This document shows positions 12,011 through 30,784 of a stretch of DNA of 64,000 bases, one piece after another. The translations under genes and the position numbers were made by a program. Origin of the DNA: Bimastos eiseni (lineage: Eukaryota; Annelida; Clitellata; Crassiclitellata; Lumbricidae); the NCBI GenBank assembly GCA_959347315.1, contig OY365813.1, positions 33,522,995-33,586,994 on the forward strand, given 5' to 3'. A model generated the notes under the pieces. The model did not search any database, was not told the origin of the DNA, and worked only from the letters and a program-made list of their open reading frames with translations. Position 1 is the stretch's first letter; each line of letters begins with the position of its first letter.

Positions 12011-12314
12011 GTGTTTTATTTTTTCATAATAGTCAACAAATTTAAGCTGTTAAATATGATGCTTAACAAAAATAAATAGCCTGTGTCTTCTAGCTGTCTT
12101 TATCTATTTAACCTTTGCAATGGGGGGGGGGAGGGGTGTGGTTGAGCTCAAATGTACGCATGGGAAGGGGTCCACGATATGTACGCGGTACAACAGAGGG
12201 GAAGGGGTCCTAAAAGTCCGATTTTTTTGCGTACCTAATATATGGATTGGCCCTTATACAAATCGTAGTCAAGGTACCTCACTTGACTCGCCCTCAAACC
12301 TGCGCCATCTTTAG

Positions 12315-12400
12315 CCTAAACCGCAAACTTCCAAAGCGCCATTCGAAGGCCAAGCGGAGCGGGGTAACGGCTTATTCACGGGCTCATCTGACCTTGACTG
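12315..12400 (+). repeat. dispersed repeat family H fragment
   Basis: CCGCAAACTTCCAAAGCGCC...GGCTTATTCACGGGC matches segments at 16,715-16,800 and 44,375-44,475, and in reverse 30,500-30,545. Weaker relatives lie at 11,330-11,410 and 35,670-35,750 (CGGGAACCAGCTTAT). Confidence 0.55.
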
Positions 12401-12848
12401 ACCCGATCCTTTTAACCTCAGAATATCTCATCATTGTTGGCTACTTTCAGGAATGGTCATCTGACCGCCAGCAGTGGACTTCCACCAATCAGATCGGTTT
12501 CTCCGAAGATCTCTCAGCCAATCACAAGGACGTACGATGATCTTGATAGGGCGCGACTGACTTCAGGAAATCAGGTCAATGCCCGTTTATAGTCTTTCTT
12601 TATTAATTAGATTTTCGTTTAGTTAGTCATTTATTTTTTTGAGTCTTATCAGTGACTTAGATTAATAATTTATAATTTTTTATTTACAATTGTTTGTTAA
12701 TCTGTCCATTTCTAAGTTTATTTTTTATTTATTATATATTTATTTATTTTTCTTGGGCCTATTTGTTATTTTCATTTATTCATATTAGTTAAGATTTATT
12801 CACATACTGTCCCCCGCTCGTCTCCCCGATACCCTGTACGGTCAGACC
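12401..12848. other. gene-less stretch up to the hAT target duplication
   Basis: AT-rich sequence with no gene. The last eight bases (12,841-12,848, GTCAGACC) are the left target-site duplication of the next element. Confidence 0.6.
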
Positions 12849-13763
12849 CAGAGCCGTTGCTAGGGGCTGGCGAATAGGGCAGTCGGCCTGGGCGCCGAGG
12901 CGCTCCAGGAGCATAGGGGGCGCTAAGATGATGTCAGTAGTTTAAAGAAAACTCGCTCAGTTAGCTATTACTCCGACGCTCACAACGTTAAATTGAATTA
13001 TTTACTTAACTACGTCATTGACTAAAATACAATTTGATAACCGCAGACGAACGATTGATCGAATACTTAAAATAATTTTAATAATCAAAACAATAATTAT
13101 TATATTAAACGAAATTTAGGCTCTCCTTAGGAACACGGAATTTTTATTGGCAAGTCCCCCCCTTGCAAAAAAAATCGAAACAATAATTTTTGAAATATAA
13201 TATTTAATTCGTTAGAATCTTTCTCAATACCAATATAAAAACATTCGAAATACTGTTTCTGTCACTTGTTATTTTTCCTGAACACAAATTCTTCGATGAA
13301 ATTTGGAATACGCGAATGTAAAATCCCATAGCGAGTCGTAATCTCGGTTTTTAAATGGAGCCAAAAATTCTCAATATGATTCCAAACAATTATTTATACT
13401 CAAAAACTCGATAGCCGCCTCAATTTTACGAAACATAGGATTTACAAAAGTAAAATGCACGATGTTTGTGTTGTCAATGTATCTCATGGGATTGAAATAT
13501 CTAAAAAAATTAACTTAAAAAATAAAAAAAAATCCCGTGTTCCTAAGGAAAGCCGAAATTTACATTTTTCACAAAAGTTTAAAGACACACTTGCTTATTC
13601 TCAATTCCAAGTTGATTTAGCAGGGCCGTTGCAAGATCTTAGGTCTTTTGGCTAGTTGCTATTTTCAGGAATTACGTTTTTAGTATTTTGGTAGGGTTGT
13701 GGGGGGGGGGGGCGCCAAACCCACCCCTTGCCCTGGGCGCCAAAGGACCTTGCTACGGCCCTG
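12849..13763. mobile_element. non-autonomous hAT-type DNA transposon, 915 bp
   Basis: Flanked by a perfect 8-bp direct repeat GTCAGACC (12,841-12,848 and 13,764-13,771), the size made by hAT transposases. Terminal inverted repeats are CAGAGCCGTTGCTAGG at the left and, read inward from the right, CAGGGCCGTAGCAAGG. Both ends continue with GGGCGCC-type sequence. The interior is AT-rich with no transposase frame; the longest frame is 66 codons. It also contains a second inverted repeat (about 13,112-13,147 and 13,523-13,561) built around CCTTAGGAACACGG, so an older element may be nested or the interior folds on itself. Confidence 0.9.
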
Positions 13764-13771
13764 GTCAGACC

Positions 13772-15557
13772 CACCGAGATGGCGAAGTTAGGCAGAGGGG
13801 AAAATGCTCATGAGCAGAGGCGATTTTTAGGGACCCGATTCGGTCCAGTTCTCAATCTTTTCATTTAGGCTAAAGATCGTTATGGGCTCATTACCCTGAC
13901 TAGTCACTAGGGGCTCGGATTTCTGTGACTGCCTGCATAGGGGCCCAGAATTTCTGTCGGAGGCCTGTGCACGGTCGGCGTAGCCTACTCGTCATAGCTG
14001 AGCTGGATTGGGAGCAGCGAATTGTGACCAATGCTTTATTCTTCCAGAAACCAAGTTAAATTCCTACTTAGAGCGTAGCAGGCACTTCGTAAACTATTGT
14101 TTTCAACAGTACATAGACTATTAGGCCTACGCTTAGGCTACGTTGACTTTCTAATTACTGTTGTTGTCTTTTGATCAGAGAACAAAGATACCGATTTCCG
14201 GAACGCGAAAGAAGCTGCGGAGTGTTCTTTGCCGCACACGAAATGATCCGCACTACTTTGATGAAGATTAAGGGGACGGCGGCAACATCGCGCGAGACCG
14301 CCCATGTAGAAGGATTGATTTAAATATTCATAGAACAGGATTATAGGGACCGCCCACATCCGCCTATGCTGTATTGGAATCGCTACTCCTAAAACTTCAA
14401 TCAGAGTCCACTCACTTAGTTGAGACATCAGTTTCTGAGACTGATCTTTTGACAACCCATCTGACGCGACGCAGCGCCTGTGACCAAACAAGTGCATTGC
14501 GCGTAGCCTTAGAGTAGCGCTATAGAATAACGGAGTTAACGATTACGAGTATGTTCTCGAACTGTTTATAACCATAATAGGCCCTACGCAAATAAAAACG
14601 CTATTAACTTGGTTTAAAGTGAAATCTAAAAAAACCTCAATTCGTCCATTTCATTCTCTCGTTCCTTATAAAAATCTCTGCGGTTTGAATCAACGTAAAT
14701 TCATAACGTCATCAGGCTCATCATGTCTATTAATAGATGTGCAAAACGCGATTGCTGATTTCTTGAGTTCGGCTTTTATTGAACAAAGTTAGTGGTTACA
14801 TACCAAAACGACACGCACATTATAGTATATTCCTGCCGTCAGTAGAGGGCTTTCATCCGTACGGAAGACAAATGTGGAAAATTGAGAATGACAAATATTG
14901 TCTTTGTAATGTAATGTAAATCTTAGAAATTTCTCAGCGCTCGTGGGACCAATAGCACCCCTCTATCTGAGGAACGAAGAGCCCCACTGGCCCCTACGGT
15001 AGGATATATCAGAAACCGGGCAACAGAGACTACTTAACTGGGATGGAGCGCTACCAACGAGGCACCGCCAGACAACCGCTGCTATGATACTAGCCTGTAG
15101 CTAATGCGCTGTCAGCCAGGAAACCAGCGCAGGACATTACGAATGTAAGCTGTGACTGGAGCATACTTATAGAATTAGAAATAAGACCAATATGACTGGC
15201 AATTGTGGTCAGAGAGACCAGCTTATTCACCGGTGCTATGCCATATAATCCGAAATAGGCAATTAACCTGTTGCTGAATTTGACGTTTACAACACGGACA
15301 TACATACCACAATCACATACCAGGAGTGGATGTAGGCCTACGCTGCTCGTGATGCTTTTGAGCAAATGAGTGAATGTAGGCAGAGGTAAATGTGGTCTGT
15401 CAGGCATCGGTAGATGTTGGAACTGTCATCATTCAACATCCCTTTTCCTCTTCCAACATGAACCGGGACGGACAAACCGTCAAAACCTAGGATTTTTTAC
15501 TTATTTGATATTTTTGAGGCATGCATAGTCATACAAGTACCTTCGGTCTCAACTAAT
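13772..15557. other. gene-less stretch
   Basis: Contains a small piece of the AATTTCTCTG minisatellite family (about 13,860-13,965). A 119-codon minus-strand frame (14,138-14,497) and a 105-codon frame (15,090-15,407) have no recognised domain and no clear splice sites. Confidence 0.5.
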
Positions 15558-15604
15558 CTACAAAGAACGTGGTACTAAGTGACTCACTACCACGTTCTTT
15601 GTAG
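15558..15604. repeat. perfect hairpin, 17-bp arms
   Basis: Left arm CTACAAAGAACGTGGTA (15,558-15,574), 13-nt loop, right arm exactly complementary (15,588-15,604). No mismatches. Confidence 0.95.
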
Positions 15605-16802
15605 CCCTGTGCACTGCAAAGTGCAGTCTATGGCTTACAGTTAAGGTAACAACAAAACAATTAATCTAACTAAAAGAGTAAAAACCTCAAACACTTGCAA
15701 GCAGACGTCTTTATTTAGCACTGACACAAATAATAAAGTTGTGTAAAACTGTTCAACAGAAACTCACAAATGTTACTCACAATCAACAGGTATAGACCCA
15801 TCAAACAGTCCTGATAAGGACGAATCACTAAATCATCATTACACTAAACTGGAATTGATTGAAACGCAGAATAACAGTACATTCATTAGATTGCCATCGA
15901 TTAAAATTCTTAATTCACGATTCCTTACAACTTGATTTGAACTATGTATAAAGATCATACATAATACAGATTAATAGACTATGCTATTGACAAGAACCAT
16001 TTCTTTGGATTCATTTTACATAGTTAATATGTAACAGCACCTAGGACACTACTTATTATAAAGCTATAATAATAATAATAATATAATAGTAATAACGATA
16101 AAAATCATCATAATAAATAATAATAGTAGTAATAAGAGTAACAATTAAAATAATAATCAATCACCATTCAATATTTCAAGGCTGTTGCCTTCCTAGGAAC
16201 TTCTGCCCAGACAGCTCTTGAAGAGGAAGCAGCTGTTCCAGAATAATAATAATAATAATAATTAATAATAATAATAACCATGATAAACCTTAAAAAGTTC
16301 AATGGCATCAAGTGTACCTAGGACAACTTGAAAAAAAACACAATAAAAAATAAATAGTGTCAGAACACTAAATAATAATCATTGCTTAAAACAATCACAT
16401 TCACAAAATTCTCACAATGATTAAAACTCCGAAAAAATATAAAAAACATAGAAAAAAACAAAATATTAAACTATGTAGGACAATACAATACAATTGTAAT
16501 TTAATACAATACAACTGTAATTCTTACAATTAGTTTAGAAGTGCACACAAGCCTCAAAGACACAAATAGGACAATTGTACTAATAATACAGACACTGTCT
16601 CATTCAACATTCACTCACAAATACATCAAATTCTGTTGAAAATCGACCGTCGACAGATCACTCTAACAAGGTTCCAAAGCTTTCAGTCTAAATTCAAGTC
16701 AATTGTACTGTTGTTGTAATCTCCTAATCTCTAACACGCCACTCGAAAGCCAAGCAGATGGCACCAGTTTATTCAAGGTGGCTGCATCGAATCAGAGGCA
16801 TT
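15605..16802. other. AT-rich stretch, may include the PLK1 3' UTR
   Basis: Lies downstream of the PLK1 stop codon on the minus strand. An AATAAA word on that strand occurs at 15,710-15,715 and several A/T-rich runs (AATAAT near 16,068-16,275) are present. No open frame of note. A family H fragment lies at 16,715-16,800. Which signal ends the PLK1 transcript cannot be decided. Confidence 0.4.
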
Positions 16803-16810
16803 GTCCAAAG

Positions 16811-17060
16811 CATAGGAGGTTGACTTTGGTCCTGGGTTTGGGGAACACCTAAAAAAAAATGAGGTTTGGGGACAGGCTGAAAAAAAATTAAATTCCAAAC
16901 CATGCATGCAGCAAAAAAGGATGAAAAGTGGAAAACACTAGAAATTTATAATATCTGTGAAATATTTACGAAATTTGGGGTGGGTGTAAGCAGCTCCATC
17001 CCCTTCACCAGAAATTTTGGAGGGGACCTTCCCTTCCCACCCCTTAAGTCTCCGCCTCTG
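16811..17060. mobile_element. hAT-type MITE, 250 bp
   Basis: Flanked by a perfect 8-bp duplication GTCCAAAG (16,803-16,810 and 17,061-17,068). Ends are CATAGGAGGTTGAC and, inward from the right, CAGAGGCGGAGACT. The interior carries GGTTTGGGGACAGG and runs of A. Related copies are at 41,798-42,038 and, truncated, at 32,255-32,455. The 94-codon frame that crosses it is not a gene. Confidence 0.88.
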
Positions 17061-17433
17061 GTCCAAAGGGGACACATTGGAGGTCCAGGTCCAATTGCCA
17101 GAGTAGCTGTTATGGAGAAACTCCTAGAGCACGAGTGGGAATGCAGAGGATTGGATGAGTCAGGGCATGAGTTCGTGAAGAGATGACACTTCAGTTTAGA
17201 GTGGAAAGCGCATTGGGTGAAACAAAGAGAAGTATGAGACATAAATTATGATGTTAGATGACAATCTGTGACGGTGGAGGAATCGAAATTGGCAGAATTC
17301 AGATCGTTCCAGAGGTGTGGTGTCGCGTTGGATATTGGAACGAGTGGAAAACTTGAGACAAGTATTGACCCACGGTCGAGAAAGAACGAGGCAGGAGATT
17401 GATTGGGTGATCAATCCTTTATCACGGAACACT

Positions 17434-25960
<8,527 letters not shown>

Positions 25961-26361
25961 GGTTCAGAGTTTCAATGTTCACGACTTGTTCTGAAAACAC
26001 AAGCAAAATGCACATGGAACTGTAATTTATTTGGGATTTCTTGGAACAGGTACACAAACTTCTGCTCCAACATCCAACAGTCGAAACAGGAAACTTCACA
26101 CGCATTTTAGTAATCCACAATACGTTTCAAATCGTGATCATAATCGTTAATGACTACAGGTGGCTTATATAATTCCCGTAGAAAAACATTAACGGACCGT
26201 ATCGAAATTGTGAGAACAATCGAGGGTAAACTTAATTTACATTCAGATAGGATTAGATGTCATTCAAACTAAAATTTACCTTTAAAACTATCATAATATT
26301 CTCACGAACGCATCCTTAGCTACCGTATCCTTTCCAGAAAACTAGTGTAACGAAATCCGCG

Positions 26362-26397
26362 ATTGGCTGACCATATTGTAACGACGATTGTTATTGG
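26362..26397 (-). promoter_or_regulatory. paired CCAAT boxes of the PLK1 promoter
   Basis: Two CCAAT pentamers in PLK1 orientation at 26,362-26,366 and 26,393-26,397, start to start 31 bp apart. They lie about 80 bp upstream of the inferred donor of a non-coding first exon, where a TTTAAA word (a possible CHR-like element) also lies. Pairs of NF-Y sites with about 31-33 bp spacing are known from G2/M genes. Function here is inferred from sequence and position. Confidence 0.6.
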
Positions 26398-27127
26398 TCA
26401 AGTGTTGCTAGCCTTCCTCATGCGAGATCCTCTGGCAATCTTCAAACTGAGCAATTTTTTCGCTAAGTAATAGCTTTACAGTTACAAACTTAAATAAAAA
26501 ATTGGCAGAGAAAAACTGAGGGAAACTGACGATCGTTTTAATATAAATCTACTAGTGTAATTCTTGAGGTACAGAGAAATACGCAAAATCCAATATCGCT
26601 CTGTTGAAACATGTATAGAAATGTAAACTGCAGTATAATCTCTATGCTTCAAAAATACTTGCGTTCTCATAAATCTCTATGCCCGAACTATGTAAAAGTA
26701 AAACACACGACATTTAATAACACACCGATTTAAATATAAAATACGGCTGCAGGTCAGCCCGATAGGCCTTCCATATCGACAGCTATTCGTAGTTGTAGAC
26801 TCCAAACTTCTAACGCACAATTCTAAAACCAAGATTTTCTTTCGCGTCAATTTTGCTAAATATAGACCATCGATTGATGCCTTAAACACTCTGACATTGC
26901 AATAAAGAATTTTTTATATTGAATTTTTCTATCAATAAAATAACCGATCGATGCATAATATTTTACCATATTTCTGGGAACACTTGAAACACGTGACCAA
27001 TACTGACTACTTGCCCACCATCCGTAGTAACCGATGCATTTACGGTGTTTTAAAGACAGTAGAATAAGAACGAAAACTTTAGCTGAATTTAACAAATTTT
27101 CGTGTAAATCGCTGAATTGTTTGGGAA

Positions 27128-29906
27128 ATGGCAGACGAAGATTTAGAGCAAATCAGAGCCAAGCGAATGGCTGAACTTAAAGGACAGTTCCCCGTAAGTA
27201 AATGCCCTGAGTAATTAATGCATTGCAAAGTGGTTTACTTAGTGTGACTAATATAGTCTGCGTCGTGTGTTATATGTCTTCATTTAATTGTCTGTCCAAA
27301 ATGACAAACTGCAGTATGATTACAAGACCACTATGTGAACGGTTGAGGGTGTGGGTAAAATGCGAACTGCGAACCGGTAAAATGCGAACCGTTTGCGAAC
27401 TTGTTTTCGATTGGTTGCCATTTATATTTTTATTCATGCGGCCAAAAGTTTTAGGCAATTATCTGTAAACGATACTAGCTATGACCCTACCTATTGACTA
27501 CACTAACCCTAACTGACCCTCACGATGCCTTAACCTGATCTGTTCGCGCCTATGGTTCGCATTTCTTTCGCGTTTTACTGGTTCGCGGTTCGCATTTTAC
27601 CAACACCCAACGGTTGATGACAGGAGTCTAATTTAGCTATCGTCAGCCATGCAAGGGGGCGCGTAACGAATCGAATCCCCGAAACTGATCGTTCCATGAC
27701 GTTATTCACCTAATTTAACAAACACCGCCGCCTTGCGAAAAAGGACTAGTCGAGTTTTGTTTTATACTTTTATTAAATTGACAGTGAAATGCTTTAGGTT
27801 TGTGATTACGACTGTGTCGTTGTTTAGGGTGGAGCAGGCGGACGGGGTCAGGACCCGGCACAGCAGGAAGAGATGATGCGGAAACAGGAGGAGATGAAGA
27901 ACAGCATCCTCGTTCAGGTTCTCGACCAGCAGGCACGAGCAAGACGTAAGGGATGTGATTGGGTGATTGTATTTTTTGATGGTTGAATGGGTGAGTGTGT
28001 ATGGTGATTAATGCATGAATGCAGTTTATTTTCATTGGTTAACTAAGTTAATGGATTGATGAACGGAAGGAGAGAGGGAGGGATAAAAAGTGAGAAGGAA
28101 TGGTATGGATGGGTTGTTGGAATGGATAGAAAACTGGTTTTCTTCTATTTCTTCAACACATATGTGACATTAATTAATTCATTTAGCATTTAGATAACTA
28201 GTGCTCGATCAAGATATCTACATTGAGTTGTTCCCAGTCCAGTCGCGGGCGATACAAATCAGTCTTAAGCAACTTGTTAAACAAAGGCGCATTACTCCTG
28301 TCACCTATCAGATACGTGCAATCCATCCATTTCTTCGCCCTACCATCTCTTTATGTAATTGCTCGATTACATTACATTACATTCATCCATGATATACCTT
28401 TTGATTACTAAGGTCTTCGTTTTCAGTGAACACGTTGGCGCTGACGAAACCGGACAAGGCGCGGATGGTCGAGTCGATGCTGATACAAATGGCACAGCGT
28501 GGACAGATAGGAGGGAAGGTAGTCTATCCAACCATCTTGTCATCCGTCATCTCTTTATCCATCCATCTGTTCATTCATACAACTATCCATCAAGCCATGA
28601 TTGTAATGCACTCTTCTATGGCCCAGTCAGAGCTTTGCTGTGTTGCCCCTCAGCTTGAAATTGTCTTGCACAGTCCCTGCGCCTGGAATTACTAGCCCTC
28701 TCGCCTTTCCAGGTATAATTGCTTGATTACATTTCATCGCTTATCTTTTCTCATTGTGCGTTTGTGTGTTTAGCTTGGGGAGGAGCAATTGAAAGACCTC
28801 CTGGAAAAGATTAGCACCCAGACATCGCAGAAGGCACCCACCGTAAAGGTAGGTTAGACCGACTCCATTTGCATCATTTAGGTTCAATTTTTTTGCCTGG
28901 GGCTTAATCATCGAATGGAGGGGTACCTATATACATAATTGCACATGTACATTCAATTCAGAATTCTTTGTTTCCAACTGGATGTACATGCAAATTCAAG
29001 CCACAGACATTAATAATCAGGATGAAACAGTTGGCCATCCAAGTAACATTTAAATTTCATTCTTGAAAATATTTGTCAGTTTCATTTATCGCCCCTCCTT
29101 CTTTGTCCATTCTTCGGACTGGCAGTAATAGTCTCAGTTTAACGACACTGTGTGATAACATTGGTAATTAAAAATGCCCTCCTCCTTTATCTATACTTGG
29201 GACTGGCTCTACCATAGTACAAGGAGTGGCATGGTTTATTCATACATGCATACCAACACCTACTATGACTGATTGATTGACTGACATATACACTTGCATA
29301 CGCTTGTGCAAGTTACAGGCAATGTCTGAAATCAGGGATTTTGTACAATGCCTAGGCAATTTGTAAAACCCTAACTTTACACTAACCCTAGCGCTCTCCT
29401 GCAGCCTACGGTGGAATGCCTTGCCAGACACCTGCTCCATCCTTTGCCTTTCATTGCGGCCAATACGTGCAATTGGCCTGCTGTGTGGACAGTCTCTGCC
29501 ATGGAACCTCGTTCCAGTGAACTCAGCGGTGCTTTAAGCAGCTTTACCAATATCTTATGATACATAGTACTTAGTTATAGCCTACAGTTTTATTTACTTC
29601 CTTTTTCAGTTATTTACAGCTTGTCGTATTTTCGTTGTTGCCTGTAACTTGTTGTGATATGTCAACATGTGATCCAACAAACGAATATATCATCATCTAA
29701 CCCTACACTAACCCTAAATAGGGGATTTTACAAATTGCCTAAAATGCAGGAATTTTACAGAATTCCTGGTTTCACACATTGCCTGTGACAGATATAAATG
29801 TTAGAATCACAACTACGACGGTCATTGTCTTGAAACATAAATCTGTTTTATTCTTTAGTTCGATCGCAGGAGAGCCGCAATGGACTCTGACGAAGACGAC
29901 CTTTAA
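27128..29906 (+). CDS. PDCD5: programmed cell death protein 5, 5 exons, 132 aa
   Basis: Small DNA-binding-fold protein that promotes apoptosis and, in vertebrates, binds the TRiC/CCT chaperonin. Exons: 27128-27193, 27828-27945, 28427-28518, 28774-28848, 29859-29906. All have GT/AG borders and phases close to 133 codons including TAA. The protein starts MADEDLEQIRAKRMAEL, continues with an insert rich in Gly, then KNSILVQVLDQQARARL, LTKPDKARMVESMLIQMAQ, a LEKIS segment, and the acidic end FDRRRAAMDSDEDDL. Each block matches the human protein (125 aa) in order. The longer length comes from the Gly-rich start of exon 2. Introns 1 and 4 carry transposon remnants. The start lies 1,167 bp from the divergent PLK1 start. 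Confidence 0.97.
27339..27616. mobile_element. palindromic MITE in PDCD5 intron 1
   Basis: Ends are long inverted repeats: left GGTTGAGGGTGTGGGTAAAA then TGCGAACTGCGAACCGG; right arm, read inward, GTTGGGTGTTGGTAAAATGC then GAACCGCGAACC. The arms cover about 60 bp each. The centre contains CACTAACCCTAACTGACCC. No coding capacity. Confidence 0.75.
28050..28426. other. PDCD5 intron 2 sequence, nothing recognised
   Basis: Purine-rich near 28,065-28,100, otherwise unremarkable. Confidence 0.5.
29080..29235 (+). mobile_element. family C fragments in PDCD5 intron 4
   Basis: CAGTTTAACGACACTGTGTG then GCCCTCCTCCTTTATCTATA and CTTGGGACTGGCTC, preceded by a second partial head CGCCCCTCCTTCTTTG. Same order as at 37,975-38,150. 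Confidence 0.6.
29312..29788. mobile_element. MITE with CCCTAA-like interior, family G
   Basis: Terminal inverted repeats of about 60 bp: left TTACAGGCAATGTCTGAAAT...GGATTTTGTACAATGCC...GCAATTTGTAAAA; the right end reads back in the same order. The centre has CTAACTTTACACTAACCCTA and CTACACTAACCCTAAATA. Extra sequence interrupts the centre. A shorter copy lies at 37,069-37,253. Confidence 0.8.
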
Positions 29907-30784
29907 CGACCTCTGACCCTCGTTTTCTAATTTCATCAACTCTTATCTGGATTGCTTTAGACGGTCGCACAGGCTTGTCATCGTGTTTTCGAGTTCTGGT
30001 CGGACTTTGCCTGACGTTGCTAAGGAAGCGCTCACATATTCCGAATGGAATGTTATGTTTAAAGGATTGCTTCACATCCACGCTGCTTTGTGTGTCCTCT
30101 TTTGATATTTTGCCAGAGCGGGTCACTCCTCAGGAGACGCGTGTTTGTAAAAAAACGTAAGCCCAACCTTTTTATGTGAATTTGGTTTGTTTGTTATGCC
30201 TTACATAACGCGGCATTGTCCGACATAAACTCAATTGAGTGGATATTACAGGCTGATGATTGCATCAATCTTACTTCTATTTGAGAAAGCATTGTCATCA
30301 TTAATCCAACTTTGTTGTACCAAATAATAACTTCTGTTGTACCAAATAATAACTTCTTGTCCGTGAACCATTTGTCGTCAATTATTTGACAGCTCTTCTC
30401 TGCCTCCGCTGACTCTGGAAACCAGACTCTGACCTATCCCTTGGACAAGCCCTATGATTCGATGCGGCGATCGTTTATAAGCTGCTGCCCTACGATTGGC
30501 TTTCAGGTGGCGCTTTAGAAGTTTGGAGATTACGATTTGTGGTTGAACCATTTGTCAGGACATAACTGATGCCTTGAGAAATTTAAATTATTTTCTATTC
30601 TGAAATTGAACACATCAGTAATGCATGTAACATGTTCAAATGAAAATACATATAAACCATAATTATATTCCTTCTTCTCAACTCTTTGCAGTTAAAATAT
30701 TCACAGCTTGCTCCTAAGACAAGTCTGGTTGATGACAGATAGGGCAGTCATTGCTGGGGTGATGTTGCAGAAACCAGGTGAACA
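29907..30784. other. PDCD5 3' region and gap to MMP-A
   Basis: Probably contains the PDCD5 3' UTR, but I see no standard AATAAA on the plus strand close to the stop. A reversed family H fragment lies at 30,500-30,545. Confidence 0.5.

Noticed and set aside
14138..14497. Minus-strand frame with GLSKDQSQKLMSQLSEWTLIE, slightly like the start of a pterin carbinolamine dehydratase
   Set aside because: Similarity stops after about 20 residues, the conserved core (RDAI, HHPEWFNVYNKV) is absent nearby, and no splice donor is clear.
16902..17186. 94-codon plus-strand frame downstream of PLK1
   Set aside because: It crosses the hAT MITE and its target duplication, so it is not a gene.
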